A stretch of 64,000 nt of DNA from Lihuaxuella thermophila. GTDB taxonomy: Bacteria; Bacillota; Bacilli; Thermoactinomycetales; Thermoactinomycetaceae. Below, in pieces: positions 1 through 8,232 of this stretch. Each line of letters starts with the position of its first letter. Position 1 is the stretch's first letter. A program made the translations under genes and the position numbers. Under the pieces are notes generated by a model that ran no database searches, was not told the DNA's origin, and saw only the letters and a program-made list of their open reading frames with translations. The stretch is from assembly GCF_900110165.1 (NCBI RefSeq), contig NZ_FOCQ01000009.1:62001-126000 (forward strand). The letters run 5' to 3'.

Positions 1-9
1 TGGATTCAT
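1..9 (-). CDS. 5' end of the next gene after the metal-binding protein (partial, cut by window edge)
   Basis: Reading leftwards, an ATG at positions 9-7 opens a frame (Met-Asn-Pro) that runs off the window. It is preceded on the minus strand by the purine-rich GGAGAGGAG, a good ribosome binding site, and lies 20 bases after the stop of the metal-binding lipoprotein gene. In Mn/Zn ABC operons this position usually holds the ATP-binding subunit, but three codons cannot confirm that. Confidence 0.5.
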
Positions 10-29
10 GCTTTCTCCTCTCCTTTCCT

Positions 30-959
30 CTATTTTAATGATTTTACGATCGTATCGACATTGTGCCGCACCATGCCGATATAAGTGCCTTCTTCGGTTC
101 CGGGTTGCCCCATGGCATCGGAATAGAGCTGTCCGCCAATCGTTACCTGATGATTTTTATGTCTGGCTCCCTGGACAACGGCTTCAATCGACCGTTTGGG
201 AACACTGGATTCAACAAAAACGGCTTTGATTTTCCGTTCGGTGAGCAAGTTGACGATTCGCTGCACATCTTTCAAGCCGTACTCCGAAGCGGTGCTGATT
301 CCTTGCAGCCCCACCACATCAACTTGGTAAGCGCGGCCGAAATAGCCGAAAGCATCATGGGCGGTGACTAAAACCCGCCGATCTTCGGGAATTTGCTTCA
401 ACTGATCCCTCGTATATTGATCGAGTTCTGCAAGTTTTTGGAGATACGCCTCCGTTTGTTGTTCGTATTCTTTTTTATGAGCAGGGTCGATTTCGATCAA
501 CCCTTCTTTGACGCGTTCCGTCGCTTTCATCCATAGCTTTACATCAAACCAAACATGAGGGTCATATTGACCTCCTGTGATTTTCAGCAGGTTTTTCTTA
601 TCGATTTTCTCCGTAACCGGGATCACCGGCTTGCTTCGCCCCATTTTGGTAAGAATGTCAGTCATTTTCCCTTCCAGGTGCAGCCCGTTGTAAAAGACGA
701 TATCGGCATCATCCAGCTTTTCAATATCTCCCTGAGATGCTTTATACAGATGGGGATCCACACCCGGCCCCATCAATCCGGTTACCTGCACATACTTGCC
801 GCCGACATTCTTCACAATATCGGCGATCATGCCGGTTGTGGCCGTTACTTGGACCGGCCCGCCGCCGGCTTCTTTGCCGTTTGAAGAGCTGCAGGCCGTC
901 ACCGTGAGCAACGGGACCAAAAAGGAAACAAGCAAAAGAAGCTTGTGCCATCTTTTCAA
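30..959 (-). CDS. mntA: Metal ABC transporter substrate-binding lipoprotein (TroA/MntA family)
   Basis: Cell-surface receptor that captures Mn2+ or Zn2+ for an ABC importer. The 309-residue protein has a lipoprotein signal peptide ending in a lipobox around Cys23 (VTAC). It carries the cluster-9 binding-protein metal motifs: DPHLY, DPHVWFD (His of each as ligand), the TAHDAFGYF segment, and the late Glu/Asp ligands in FVESS and YSDAMG. There is no His-rich loop of the kind seen in many ZnuA proteins, which favours manganese. The start is TTG at 959-957, nine bases after AAAGGAGGG; no ATG is placed as well. It heads a leftward operon whose next gene begins at position 9. A candidate MntR-type operator lies upstream at 1096-1111. 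Zinc rather than manganese specificity cannot be excluded. Confidence 0.88.
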   Translation of the reverse strand: MKRWHKLLLLVSFLVPLLTVTACSSSNGKEAGGGPVQVTATTGMIADIVKNVGGKYVQVTGLMGPGVDPHLYKASQGDIEKLDDADIVFYNGLHLEGKMTDILTKMGRSKPVIPVTEKIDKKNLLKITGGQYDPHVWFDVKLWMKATERVKEGLIEIDPAHKKEYEQQTEAYLQKLAELDQYTRDQLKQIPEDRRVLVTAHDAFGYFGRAYQVDVVGLQGISTASEYGLKDVQRIVNLLTERKIKAVFVESSVPKRSIEAVVQGARHKNHQVTIGGQLYSDAMGQPGTEEGTYIGMVRHNVDTIVKSLK

Positions 960-1095
960 CGAAAGTGCCCTCCTTTAATTTTCCTGTCGTGTTTTCATTT
1001 CCTCACAGAATGGATGAAACTTCATCGATTAGCCATGATTTGAAGCTGACCACAGTTTATGCCTATGGAAAATCTTTTTTCTGGAAACCATATAA

Positions 1096-1111
1096 GTTGG
1101 CCTAATGCAAA
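1096..1111 (-). promoter_or_regulatory. Candidate MntR-like operator upstream of the metal-binding protein gene
   Basis: On the minus strand these 16 bases read TTTGCATTAGGCCAAC. From memory, the B. subtilis MntR operator at mntH is close to TTTGCCTTAAGGAAAC, which would match at 12 of 16 positions. A weak promoter (TATGTT-N17-TATATG) can be drawn across it, so a repressor bound here would block initiation. The match is suggestive only. Confidence 0.35.
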
Positions 1112-1187
1112 ACATATCTAAACCAATTGTATTCCTGCTTTTTTTCTACTGTCAATATCTTTTTCATGGCCTGGCACGAGAGATCCG

Positions 1188-1319
1188 GTGAAATCATATC
1201 CTGAGATTGATCGGGGCACGATTGTCATAAAAACGGACGGCAGGACGTATCCTGTTTTTGTAGTTAAAGCACAGAGGAGAGAAGCAGATTGGGAAGAATT
1301 TTTCGTAACTTTGAGGTAG
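1188..1319 (+). CDS. Hypothetical small protein (43 aa), possibly the older half of a frameshifted gene
   Basis: An open frame from GTG at 1188 encodes 43 residues including the segment IVIKTDGRTYPVFVVKAQRR and the end EADWEEFF. The composition, with alternating hydrophobic beta-strand-like residues, looks coding. The frame is in fact open further upstream without another good start, and the ribosome binding site (GAGAG) is poor. Its last 31 bases overlap the next small ORF in another frame. It may be a separate small gene or a remnant. No family was recognised. Confidence 0.3.
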   Translation: MKSYPEIDRGTIVIKTDGRTYPVFVVKAQRREADWEEFFVTLR

Positions 1320-1462
1320 AAAAAGCACTTCAGGAGGTTCTGGATATTCAAGAGGGGAAGGGAACCTGGGAGGACTGGGAAAACCGCTGGTCCAAAGAAG
1401 TGAAAGAACAAGCATCCAAAGAGATGAAGATTTTTGATCTTCTTGGATGGCTGAAAAAATAG
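1289..1462 (+). CDS. Hypothetical small protein (57 aa), charged and probably helical
   Basis: TTG at 1289 is preceded by GAGGAGAG, and an in-frame TAA sits at 1265-1267, so this is the first usable start. The product is rich in Glu, Lys and Trp (for example TWEDWENRWSKEVKEQ) and ends DLLGWLKK, giving an amphipathic helical pattern. It is followed directly by an intrinsic terminator, which supports a real transcription unit. The function is unknown. It overlaps the upstream small frame by 31 bases, compatible either with translational coupling or with a frameshift in one longer ancestral gene. Confidence 0.5.
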   Translation: MGRIFRNFEVEKALQEVLDIQEGKGTWEDWENRWSKEVKEQASKEMKIFDLLGWLKK

Positions 1463-1469
1463 GAATGGA

Positions 1470-1503
1470 AAAAAGGCCCCCCGGATAGGGAGGCCTTTTT
1501 TAT
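1470..1503. terminator. Bidirectional intrinsic terminator
   Basis: A GC-rich stem (AAGGCC...GGCCTT with inner CCC/GGG) is flanked by A-runs on the left and T-runs on the right. It can therefore end the small ORF on the plus strand and the EamA transporter on the minus strand, whose stop codon lies at 1502-1500. Confidence 0.85.
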
Positions 1504-2441
1504 TGCCCTGACTTTTCCTTGACTTTTTTCCTGAAGATCGACAGTGTGGGAAAGTGAACCTCCGCCAGGATCATGCCGCAGAGGATCAGGAATGCTCCGG
1601 CCAGCGCCCGGCCACCCAGGGCGACCCCTTGCCACCAATAGTCTGCAAGTGCCGCAAAAACAGGCTCCATGGAAAAAATGAGGGCAACCCTGTTGGGGGT
1701 CGTAAACTTTTGAACATGGGTCTGACCGATAAATGCAAGAGCTGTGGCAAACAAGGAAGTGACCAGAAGAGCGCTGGCAACGGCCGGATTTAGATAGGTG
1801 TCAGGCTTGAGCATCAGATGCCAGGGTTCAAAGAGAATGGCAGAACACAAGCTCAATATCGTCACGGTGACCATCTGGATGGTGACCAGATGAAAAACAG
1901 AACGGGTTCCCGAAAATTTTGCTGTAAAAACAATTTGCAGACCAAAAAAAATGGCGCAAAAGAAAGCGAGCACATCTCCCCGGTTAATGACGCTGAAATC
2001 GGCAAAAGCCAGCAGATACAAACCGCTGACCGCCAGCAGGACGCCCAGCACGGACACAAATCTCACACGGATGCCGAGGATTAAAAAGGATAAAACAGGC
2101 ACCAGGGCGACAGATACGCCTGTCAGAAAACCTGATTTGCCCGAGGTGGTATATAAAAGGCTAAACGTTTGAAACGCATACCCCAGAAACAAAAAAAGTC
2201 CGAGTACAAACCCGCCGATCCGGTTTTGTCTTCTCGCTTCGGCGCTGAGAGGGCCCTTTTGGCGCATGGATAGGCGGAAAAACAGACAGAGAAAGAGTGC
2301 GGCAAGGCCGAATCGGATCGTGAGAAAGGAAAATGGGAGCAAAGTAGAGATCGCTTCTTGTACCATAACAAAAGTTGTTCCCCAGACAAAAGCAATTCCG
2401 ATCAAGATGATATCTGCCAACCACTTCCTGCTTTCGAACAT
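1500..2441 (-). CDS. EamA/RhaT-family (DMT) membrane transporter
   Basis: Predicted ten-helix drug/metabolite transporter of 313 residues with the two-fold EamA repeat. The N-terminal half begins IGIAFVWGTTFVMVQEA and the second half has the conserved end PVFAALADYWWQG near the last helices. The substrate is unknown; the superfamily exports amino acids, sugars or metabolites across the cytoplasmic membrane. The start is ATG at 2441-2439, placed after AAGGGGGAG. The frame is open for another 97 codons upstream, but that extension has no ribosome binding site and would precede the first transmembrane helix with unrelated sequence. It converges on the small ORF at 1289-1462 across a shared terminator. 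Confidence 0.88.
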   Translation of the reverse strand: MFESRKWLADIILIGIAFVWGTTFVMVQEAISTLLPFSFLTIRFGLAALFLCLFFRLSMRQKGPLSAEARRQNRIGGFVLGLFLFLGYAFQTFSLLYTTSGKSGFLTGVSVALVPVLSFLILGIRVRFVSVLGVLLAVSGLYLLAFADFSVINRGDVLAFFCAIFFGLQIVFTAKFSGTRSVFHLVTIQMVTVTILSLCSAILFEPWHLMLKPDTYLNPAVASALLVTSLFATALAFIGQTHVQKFTTPNRVALIFSMEPVFAALADYWWQGVALGGRALAGAFLILCGMILAEVHFPTLSIFRKKVKEKSGQ

Positions 2442-2615
2442 GGATGCTCCCCCTTTAACTAAAAAGTCGAACATAATAATGCTAAATATAATTAATGAAT
2501 GGGAAAGGATCAAGCATTCGATGAAATAAACGCGATCATGAGCATGTTCATAGATCTTCAACAGGATTGGCGCCAAAAAAGCAGTATAATGGAGGTTGAA
2601 AAGAGGTGAAACAAA

Positions 2616-3122
2616 ATGAAACGGTTCTTCGCCGCATGTGTTCTTACTCCGGTGGTTGCCATCAGCCTGACTGCCTGCGGATCGTCCAATGAAAAACATG
2701 CCGGGGCGGGGGAACAGCATACAAAAACCCATCAGAATCAGGCGATGTCAGGGGATCTGCGGGAAGGAACAGCAAGCAACCAGCTCCCTTCATTTTTAAA
2801 TCAGGTGGATCCGAAAGTGGTTTCCATTTACCGGTTGGCAGCCAAACATCCCGATTTGCTCCAGCACATTCCCTGTTATTGCGGCTGCGGCCGGAGTGTG
2901 GGTCACAAAAGCAATCGCGACTGCTTTATCAAAGAGATCCGGAACGGAACCATCGTCTGGGATTCTCACGCAGTAACCTGTTATAACTGCCAACAGATCG
3001 CTCTGGAGTCGATCCAGTTAAAAGAACAGGGGAAAAGCACCCCGGAAATTCGCAAATTCATCGATAACAAATATAAACAAGGCTACGCAGAGCCGACGCC
3101 CACCCCTGTGCCGGTTCAATAA
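2616..3122 (+). CDS. PCYCGC-motif lipoprotein
   Basis: A 168-residue secreted lipoprotein: signal peptide followed by the lipobox LTAC at about residue 21, a low-complexity linker, then the hallmark PCYCGCGRSVGH block near residue 87 and a second cysteine pair (CYNC) near residue 124. The family (PF13798 type) is found in Bacillales; the cysteines suggest metal or redox chemistry outside the membrane, but the function is unknown. It ends in a Pro-Thr-rich tail (PTPTPVPVQ). AGAGGTG precedes the ATG. A perfect terminator hairpin begins within the stop codon, so the gene is monocistronic. Confidence 0.85.
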   Translation: MKRFFAACVLTPVVAISLTACGSSNEKHAGAGEQHTKTHQNQAMSGDLREGTASNQLPSFLNQVDPKVVSIYRLAAKHPDLLQHIPCYCGCGRSVGHKSNRDCFIKEIRNGTIVWDSHAVTCYNCQQIALESIQLKEQGKSTPEIRKFIDNKYKQGYAEPTPTPVPVQ

Positions 3123-3151
3123 AGCTTACAGTCGTAAGCTTTATTTTTTTC
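3121..3151 (+). terminator. Intrinsic terminator of the PCYCGC gene
   Basis: A perfect 9-bp stem (AAAGCTTAC / GTAAGCTTT) with a four-base loop is followed by ATTTTTTT. The first bases overlap the TAA stop codon. Confidence 0.92.
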
Positions 3152-3300
3152 AATTCTGTAGCGGCTGAAAGTGATGAACATAATCGTGAGTATTCGAGGT
3201 AAAACTAAATTTATGTTTCAAATCTGATGTTTTTCTCTATCAACACTCACGACCATCCGATTTGCGGAATACATAATAAGTGCAGTAAGGTGTTCAACAG

Positions 3301-3870
3301 ATGAAAGAATCCTTTCGTTCACTTGCAGACAATCTGCGATTTTTTTATACGTTCATCCGGTCTCCATTCAGGGTGGGCAGCATTGTCCCCAGTTCAAATT
3401 GTCTGGCCAAAGCCATGTTGCAAGAGGTTCGCTGGGATCAAGTAGAGACGATCGTGGAGTTGGGAGCCGGAACAGGTGCGTTTACCAGACATATCTATGA
3501 ACAAAAACGGGAAGACAGCCTGGCCATCATCTTTGAGCAAGACCAGAACCTCAGGAATCAACTGGAGATAAGATTTCCCGGGCTGATGATCCGCTCGAAT
3601 GCGATCGACCTTTTGCCCGTTTTGCAAGAGCTGGGTCTTACGCATGTGGATGTGATTCTCTCCGGTCTTCCGTTTGCCATGTTTCCACAAGCGTTGCGAG
3701 ATGCTATTCTGAAAAGCGTTTCCCGGGCATTAAAGCCGTGCGGATTATTTGTCGCGTTTCAATATTCCCTTCAGTTGCGAGAACAACTCGACTTCTATTT
3801 CTCTTCTGTGAACGTTTCCTTTGTCCCGCTCAACATTCCTCCAGCTTTTGTCTATACGTGTTATAAATGA
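3301..3870 (+). CDS. SAM-dependent methyltransferase, phospholipid N-methyltransferase (PmtA)-like
   Basis: A 189-residue class I methyltransferase with motif I VELGAGTGAFT near residues 55-65 and an acidic post-strand-2 residue in FEQD. The segment SGLPF near residue 120 is typical of the PmtA/rRNA-dimethylase-like group. The N-terminal block (FIRSPFRVGSIVPSS) also matches this group, whose known members methylate phosphatidylethanolamine or related substrates at the membrane. The actual substrate is not determinable. The ATG follows AAGGTG. An imperfect inverted repeat (TCGTGAGT near 3184 and ACTCACGA near 3245) lies upstream and might form a leader hairpin. Confidence 0.78.
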   Translation: MKESFRSLADNLRFFYTFIRSPFRVGSIVPSSNCLAKAMLQEVRWDQVETIVELGAGTGAFTRHIYEQKREDSLAIIFEQDQNLRNQLEIRFPGLMIRSNAIDLLPVLQELGLTHVDVILSGLPFAMFPQALRDAILKSVSRALKPCGLFVAFQYSLQLREQLDFYFSSVNVSFVPLNIPPAFVYTCYK

Positions 3871-4197
3871 CATCGTGTGATCATGAATGAATGAAACCTC
3901 ACTGATGGAACTTTCCCGGTCATGCTTGTTCCGTTCTTTGAAGTATAAAAATATGCAGCCGGTTGTCTGCCATTCTATCATACGATATGTCGAGATAGAA
4001 AAGATATGGTAGAATGAACGAAGAATCACGGGGCTATTGGCGGTTTTTGGCTTTTACAGGCGTTGAAGACGGTGCAAAGATCTGGTAGATTCTTTTTTGT
4101 CTATTGGATTGCGTCTATTTCATGTCTCGAAAGCACGAAGCTTCTGCTTTTTTAATTTTTTTCATTGGATTTCGACTTGAGTATGGGAGTGGAGTAT
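3871..4197. other. Intergenic region, 327 bp, no gene recognised
   Basis: AT-rich sequence with an inverted repeat TTCTATC...GATAGAA around 3972-4001 and a short hairpin (GCACGAAGCTTCTGC followed by TTTTTT) at about 4132-4155, which could act as a weak terminator or leader hairpin ahead of the deacetylase gene. No convincing promoter pair, RNA gene or protein-coding frame was found. Confidence 0.4.
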
Positions 4198-5121
4198 ATG
4201 CATTTTTGGGGAAAAGTAGGCGCTGCCTTTCTTTTTTTTTCTCTGATGCTGGCAGGATGTGCACAGGATGAAACGAATCTTGACGCGGCCAAACCATCAG
4301 TGAAACCGCCACAGAAAGTGGCTCATGAACACCCCGAATCGACAAAGGCGACGAAGGAGAAAGTGAAAGAAAAACCAGCGAAACCAGTGCCGAAAGCGGA
4401 GAATCAGCCGGAAGAAAAGGTCGGGCCCAAGGGTATCACTGTGTCCGCCAAGATGAACGAAAAGGAAAAGCAAGTACAGCCGGCCGAACAGATCTTGTTT
4501 TTTAAAGGCCCGAAAACGATAAAAAAAGTTGCACTTACTTTTGATGACGGGCCGGACCGCTACTATACGATTCAAATCCTAAATATATTAAAACGCGAAC
4601 AAGTCCCTGCCACTTTTTTTGTGATCGGCAACATGGCACAAAAGTATCCCGATGTATTAAAACGGATCGATCAGGAGGGGCATGTGGTCGGAAATCATTC
4701 CTGGAACCATCCGCAGCTGACGAAAATATCTGCCGAAGGAGTAAATGATCAAATCTTCCGAACTAATGAAATCATTCATCGAACGCTTGGCAAAACTCCG
4801 ATGCTCATCCGCCCTCCGTACGGATCGGTAAATGAGCGGGTGGAAAGGCAGTTGGGAAGTAAAGGATTTAAGATCATCAATTGGAGTGTGGATACTCTCG
4901 ACTGGAGAGGGCGGTCATCCAAACGGATTCTTAAAACGGTTAAAAATCAGATTCAACCGGGTGGCATCATCTTGCAACATTCGGCCGGGCCGAAAGGAAA
5001 GCTGAACGGGACGATACAAGCATTGCCGGAGATCATTACATATCTGAAACAGAACGGTTATCAATTTGTCACCGTGGATGAACTGCTCCAGGTTCCTCCC
5101 TATGCAGAATCTGCCCGATAA
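4198..5121 (+). CDS. Polysaccharide deacetylase lipoprotein (NodB domain)
   Basis: Predicted cell-surface carbohydrate deacetylase, likely acting on peptidoglycan N-acetyl groups. A lipoprotein signal ends in LAGC at about residue 21; a Lys/Pro/Glu-rich linker of some 80 residues follows; then the NodB domain carries TFDDGP (catalytic and metal Asp), HSWNHP (metal His pair), RPPYG, and WSVDTLDW. The usual final motif, normally ILLHD, here reads ILQHSAG, keeping the His. The start ATG 4198 lies eight bases after GGGAG and immediately before the signal peptide. Earlier in-frame TTG (4165) and ATG (4183) would add a few polar residues and lack a good ribosome binding site. Confidence 0.86.
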   Translation: MHFWGKVGAAFLFFSLMLAGCAQDETNLDAAKPSVKPPQKVAHEHPESTKATKEKVKEKPAKPVPKAENQPEEKVGPKGITVSAKMNEKEKQVQPAEQILFFKGPKTIKKVALTFDDGPDRYYTIQILNILKREQVPATFFVIGNMAQKYPDVLKRIDQEGHVVGNHSWNHPQLTKISAEGVNDQIFRTNEIIHRTLGKTPMLIRPPYGSVNERVERQLGSKGFKIINWSVDTLDWRGRSSKRILKTVKNQIQPGGIILQHSAGPKGKLNGTIQALPEIITYLKQNGYQFVTVDELLQVPPYAESAR

Positions 5122-5301
5122 CGGTGAACATCTCCTTACCGGATCGTGTTTCACGGGAAGGCGGGTTGCATCGCTTTCCACACGATAAAACCGTTCCATC
5201 GGCCACGGGGAGTATCGCTGCTTTGGGGTAATTCGACGGCAGGAAAATCTTAATCGGATCGATAAATAGACAGATGAATGTGAAGAAAGGGGGTTTTGTG
5301 T

Positions 5302-6162
5302 TTGAAAAAATTTATCCTGCCGGTCTTGCTGGCTTTGGCGGCTGCCTGGCCGATTTTTCTGTCTCCCCGGATGGCGGGGGCTTCGGATCAAGGACATCAT
5401 GTGACTCTCCGGGTGATGAGCTATAACATTCATTACGGGGCGGGAATGGATCAAGTGTACAATCTCGACCGGATCGCGTCGGTCATCCGGGAGTCAAAGG
5501 CGGACATCGTCGGCTTGCAGGAAGTGGATGTCCATTGGGGGAGCCGCAGCCGATTTGAAGACGGGATCAGGATTCTGGCCGAAAAATTGGATATGAACTA
5601 TTATTTTGCGCCGATCTACAGTTTAGCACCCGTTCAGGAAGGGGAACCCAGGCGGGAATACGGTGTCGGAGTGTTAAGCAAATATCCGATTATCCATGCG
5701 GTCAATCATGAGATCACCCGCTTGTCCACCCAGGAACCCAACCCTTCACCGGAACCGGCTCCCGGTTTCCCTGAGGTGTGGATCAACGCCAAAGGGATCC
5801 GCTTGCCGGTTTATGTGACCCATCTCGACTATCGCTCCGATCCGGCTGTAAGGGAAATGCAGGTGCGGGATATGTTAAATATTATTGCCCGGAATCACCG
5901 CGAAAAAATTTTGCTGGGAGATTTAAATGCCACACCTGACGCCCCTGAATTGGCCCCCTTATTTGCCAAGTTTATCAACGCGTCCGCCATCGGTTCCCAA
6001 CCCGTGTATACGTTCCCTGCTGATGTTCCCGTCAAACAAATCGACTATGTATTGACGACCCCGAACATTCGCGTGGTAGCTGCTCATGTTCCCGAGACGT
6101 TGGCGTCGGACCACCGCCCGGTGATCGCGGATGTCATGCTTTCGCGAGGGCGGCAACATTGA
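5302..6162 (+). CDS. Secreted endonuclease/exonuclease/phosphatase-family protein
   Basis: A 286-residue protein with a Sec signal peptide (KKFILPVLLALAAAWP, cleavage near AGAS) and the EEP fold. Visible motifs are MSYNIHYG, IVGLQEVD (metal Glu), THLDYRS, LLGDLNATP (metal Asp and Asn), and SDHRPV with the catalytic Asp-His. Family members hydrolyse phosphodiesters in nucleic acids, phosphoinositides or sphingomyelin; the extracellular substrate cannot be told. The start is TTG at 5302, eight bases after GAAAGGGGG; TTG 5296 in the same frame is too close to the ribosome binding site. A terminator follows at 6248. Confidence 0.82.
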   Translation: MKKFILPVLLALAAAWPIFLSPRMAGASDQGHHVTLRVMSYNIHYGAGMDQVYNLDRIASVIRESKADIVGLQEVDVHWGSRSRFEDGIRILAEKLDMNYYFAPIYSLAPVQEGEPRREYGVGVLSKYPIIHAVNHEITRLSTQEPNPSPEPAPGFPEVWINAKGIRLPVYVTHLDYRSDPAVREMQVRDMLNIIARNHREKILLGDLNATPDAPELAPLFAKFINASAIGSQPVYTFPADVPVKQIDYVLTTPNIRVVAAHVPETLASDHRPVIADVMLSRGRQH

Positions 6163-6247
6163 TTCAGCTATTCCTGCACGGTTGAATCAAGGCCTGCAAA
6201 CAAGCAGTTTTCGAACGCACAGGATATTTCAATGAGTGTTGATACCT

Positions 6248-6272
6248 GCCCGCATCTGTCGGGCTTTTTTTA
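6248..6272 (+). terminator. Intrinsic terminator
   Basis: GCCCG/CGGGC stem with a seven-base loop followed by seven Ts, 86 bp after the stop of the EEP-family gene. Confidence 0.85.
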
Positions 6273-6542
6273 TTCAATTTGACATACAGAATCTTTATTA
6301 AACATATAAAATTGACGTTTAGCCACCATTCTGTCATACTACTAATCATAGGACATAATTCATATTTATAAATCCTGCCCCATAAGTTATCGGTTACTTG
6401 TTATTTATGGAAGAACTTTTGAATAAGGAATCTTTTATTGTGATATTTATCAAAAAAATTTAATCTCATTTTTGTATTTTTATACTTGTAAGCGATAACA
6501 TTGGGGTGCGAGGAAATCATTGGAGTGAAGGAGGAACCGTAC
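6273..6542. other. AT-rich upstream region of putP, 270 bp
   Basis: Very AT-rich sequence between the terminator and putP. Several AT-rich hexamers could serve as -10 boxes, such as those around 6470-6490, but no pair with a good -35 stands out. No gene or strong secondary structure was seen. Confidence 0.4.
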
Positions 6543-8009
6543 ATGGAGTATGGCGTCATTGTATCGATCGGAATCTATATGGTCGCCATGTTGTTGATTG
6601 GTTATGTTGCTTACAAAAGAACCTCCGATCTGTCCGACTATATGCTTGGCGGACGGAATCTGGGGCCGGCCGTCACCGCCTTGAGCGCCGGTGCATCTGA
6701 TATGAGCGGATGGCTATTGATGGGGCTGCCTGGCGCGATGTACGCAACCGGGCTCAGCAGCGGATGGATTGTCGTCGGTTTAACCATCGGTGCGTATTTA
6801 AACTGGCTGTATGTAGCGCCGCGTCTAAGAACTTATACCGAGGTGGCCAGCAATTCGATTACCATTCCGGACTATTTTGAGAACCGGTTTAAAGATCAAT
6901 CCCGCCTCCTGCGCATTACGTCCGCACTTGTCATCTTTGTGTTCTTTACATTTTATACTTCTTCCGGGATGGTATCGGGAGGCGAACTGTTCAAAACCTC
7001 TTTCCATATGGATTATGAGTGGGGGGTTTGGCTGACGGCCGGGGTTGTGATCCTGTATACGCTGTTTGGCGGCTTTCTGGCTGTCAGCTGGACGGATTTC
7101 GTGCAAGGCACGATTATGTTCATCGCGTTGATCCTGGTTCCGGTTGTGACGATTATGAGTGTGGGCGGAATCGGGCCCGCGTTCGACGAAATCCACTCGA
7201 TCGACCCCAAGCTCCTGGATGCGTTCACAGGAACCAGTCTGGTGGGAATTATCTCCCTGCTCGCCTGGGGTCTGGGATACTTCGGACAGCCGCACATCAT
7301 CGTCCGGTTTATGGCCATCACTACGGTGAAAGAAATGAAAAGTGCCCGCCGCATCGGAATGGGCTGGATGATCTTTTCCGTCGTCGGGGCCATGTTTACG
7401 GGGTTGGTCGGCATCGCCTATTTCAGCATGAAAGAAAATAAGCTGGATAATCCGGAAACGGTCTTCATCGTTCTGTCTCATGTGCTGTTCCATCCGTTGA
7501 TTACCGGCTTCTTGCTGGCAGCCATTCTCGCGGCAATCATGAGTACGATTTCTTCCCAGCTCCTGGTAACGGCCAGCGCCTTGACCCAGGATTTTTACAA
7601 GGCATTCCTGCGCAGATCCGCCTCCGATAAAGAGCTTGTGCTGGCAGGACGCCTGTCCTTGCTCGGCGTTGCGCTGATCGCGCTTTATCTGGCGCTCAAT
7701 CCGAATGAGACCATTTTGAATCTTGTCGGTTATGCCTGGGCCGGTTTCGGAGCCGCTTTCGGACCGGTGGTTCTGCTCAGCCTCTATTGGAAACGCATGA
7801 CGAAGTGGGGCGCGCTCGCCGGAATGGTCACGGGTGCGGTGACGGTAATTGTCTGGGAGCAAATCAAAGCTTTCGAGCAGATTTACGAAATGATTCCGGG
7901 CTTTATCGCATGTACGTTGGCCATCATCGTGGTCAGCCTGCTCTCAGGAAAGCCGTCCGCGGAAATTGAAGCTGAATTTGAGGAAGCCAGAAAGCAAACA
8001 ATGGCTTAA
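6543..8009 (+). CDS. putP: Sodium/proline symporter PutP
   Basis: Na+/solute symporter (SSS family) of 488 residues importing proline, used as nutrient or osmoprotectant. About 13 transmembrane helices are visible. The diagnostic PutP stretch near residues 35-75 is present: SDYMLGGRNLG, then ALSAGASDMSGWLLMGLPGA, containing the Na+-site residues. Later blocks GYFGQPHIIVRFMA and IMSTISSQLLV also match PutP. ATG 6543 lies eight bases after AAGGAGGA; an upstream in-frame TTG (6501) has no ribosome binding site. It is flanked by terminators on both sides and is monocistronic. Confidence 0.92.
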   Translation: MEYGVIVSIGIYMVAMLLIGYVAYKRTSDLSDYMLGGRNLGPAVTALSAGASDMSGWLLMGLPGAMYATGLSSGWIVVGLTIGAYLNWLYVAPRLRTYTEVASNSITIPDYFENRFKDQSRLLRITSALVIFVFFTFYTSSGMVSGGELFKTSFHMDYEWGVWLTAGVVILYTLFGGFLAVSWTDFVQGTIMFIALILVPVVTIMSVGGIGPAFDEIHSIDPKLLDAFTGTSLVGIISLLAWGLGYFGQPHIIVRFMAITTVKEMKSARRIGMGWMIFSVVGAMFTGLVGIAYFSMKENKLDNPETVFIVLSHVLFHPLITGFLLAAILAAIMSTISSQLLVTASALTQDFYKAFLRRSASDKELVLAGRLSLLGVALIALYLALNPNETILNLVGYAWAGFGAAFGPVVLLSLYWKRMTKWGALAGMVTGAVTVIVWEQIKAFEQIYEMIPGFIACTLAIIVVSLLSGKPSAEIEAEFEEARKQTMA

Positions 8010-8015
8010 ATTGTG

Positions 8016-8050
8016 AGAGCTTCTGCTGTTTAACGGCAGGAGCTCTTTTT
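8016..8050 (+). terminator. Intrinsic terminator of putP
   Basis: AGAGCT...AGCTCT with an inner CTGC/GCAG stem, followed by five Ts, starting 7 bp after the putP stop. Confidence 0.88.
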
Positions 8051-8177
8051 ATGTAGGTGAAAGTTAAACGGTGTGATCCTATGATCCTGCACCAGTCTTG
8101 GCAAATTCACCGTTTTTCTCCATCTGTCTGTTTTCAGCACCTCCTGCATAAAGTAGAATAAAAATCCCGGCGAAAAA

Positions 8178-8186
8178 TGATATAAT
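8178..8186 (+). promoter_or_regulatory. Extended -10 promoter for the ruv operon
   Basis: TGATATAAT is a perfect -10 with the TGn extension, 47 bases before the ruvC start. No good -35 lies 16-18 bases upstream, as is common for extended -10 promoters. Confidence 0.6.
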
Positions 8187-8232
8187 TCAGGTATGTAGAA
8201 TGAATGTTCGCTCGAGCGGGAGGAGAAAACAG

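Noticed and set aside
4020-4110. Resemblance to a cyclic-di-GMP riboswitch before the deacetylase gene
   Set aside because: A short stretch (GACGGTGCAAAG) recalled the conserved core, but the other conserved elements and paired stems could not be aligned.
6825-7862. 345-codon open frame on the minus strand
   Set aside because: It is fully antisense to putP, whose membrane motifs, ribosome binding site and terminator are clear. Its product is His/Arg/Gln-rich, as expected for the complement of a membrane-protein gene.
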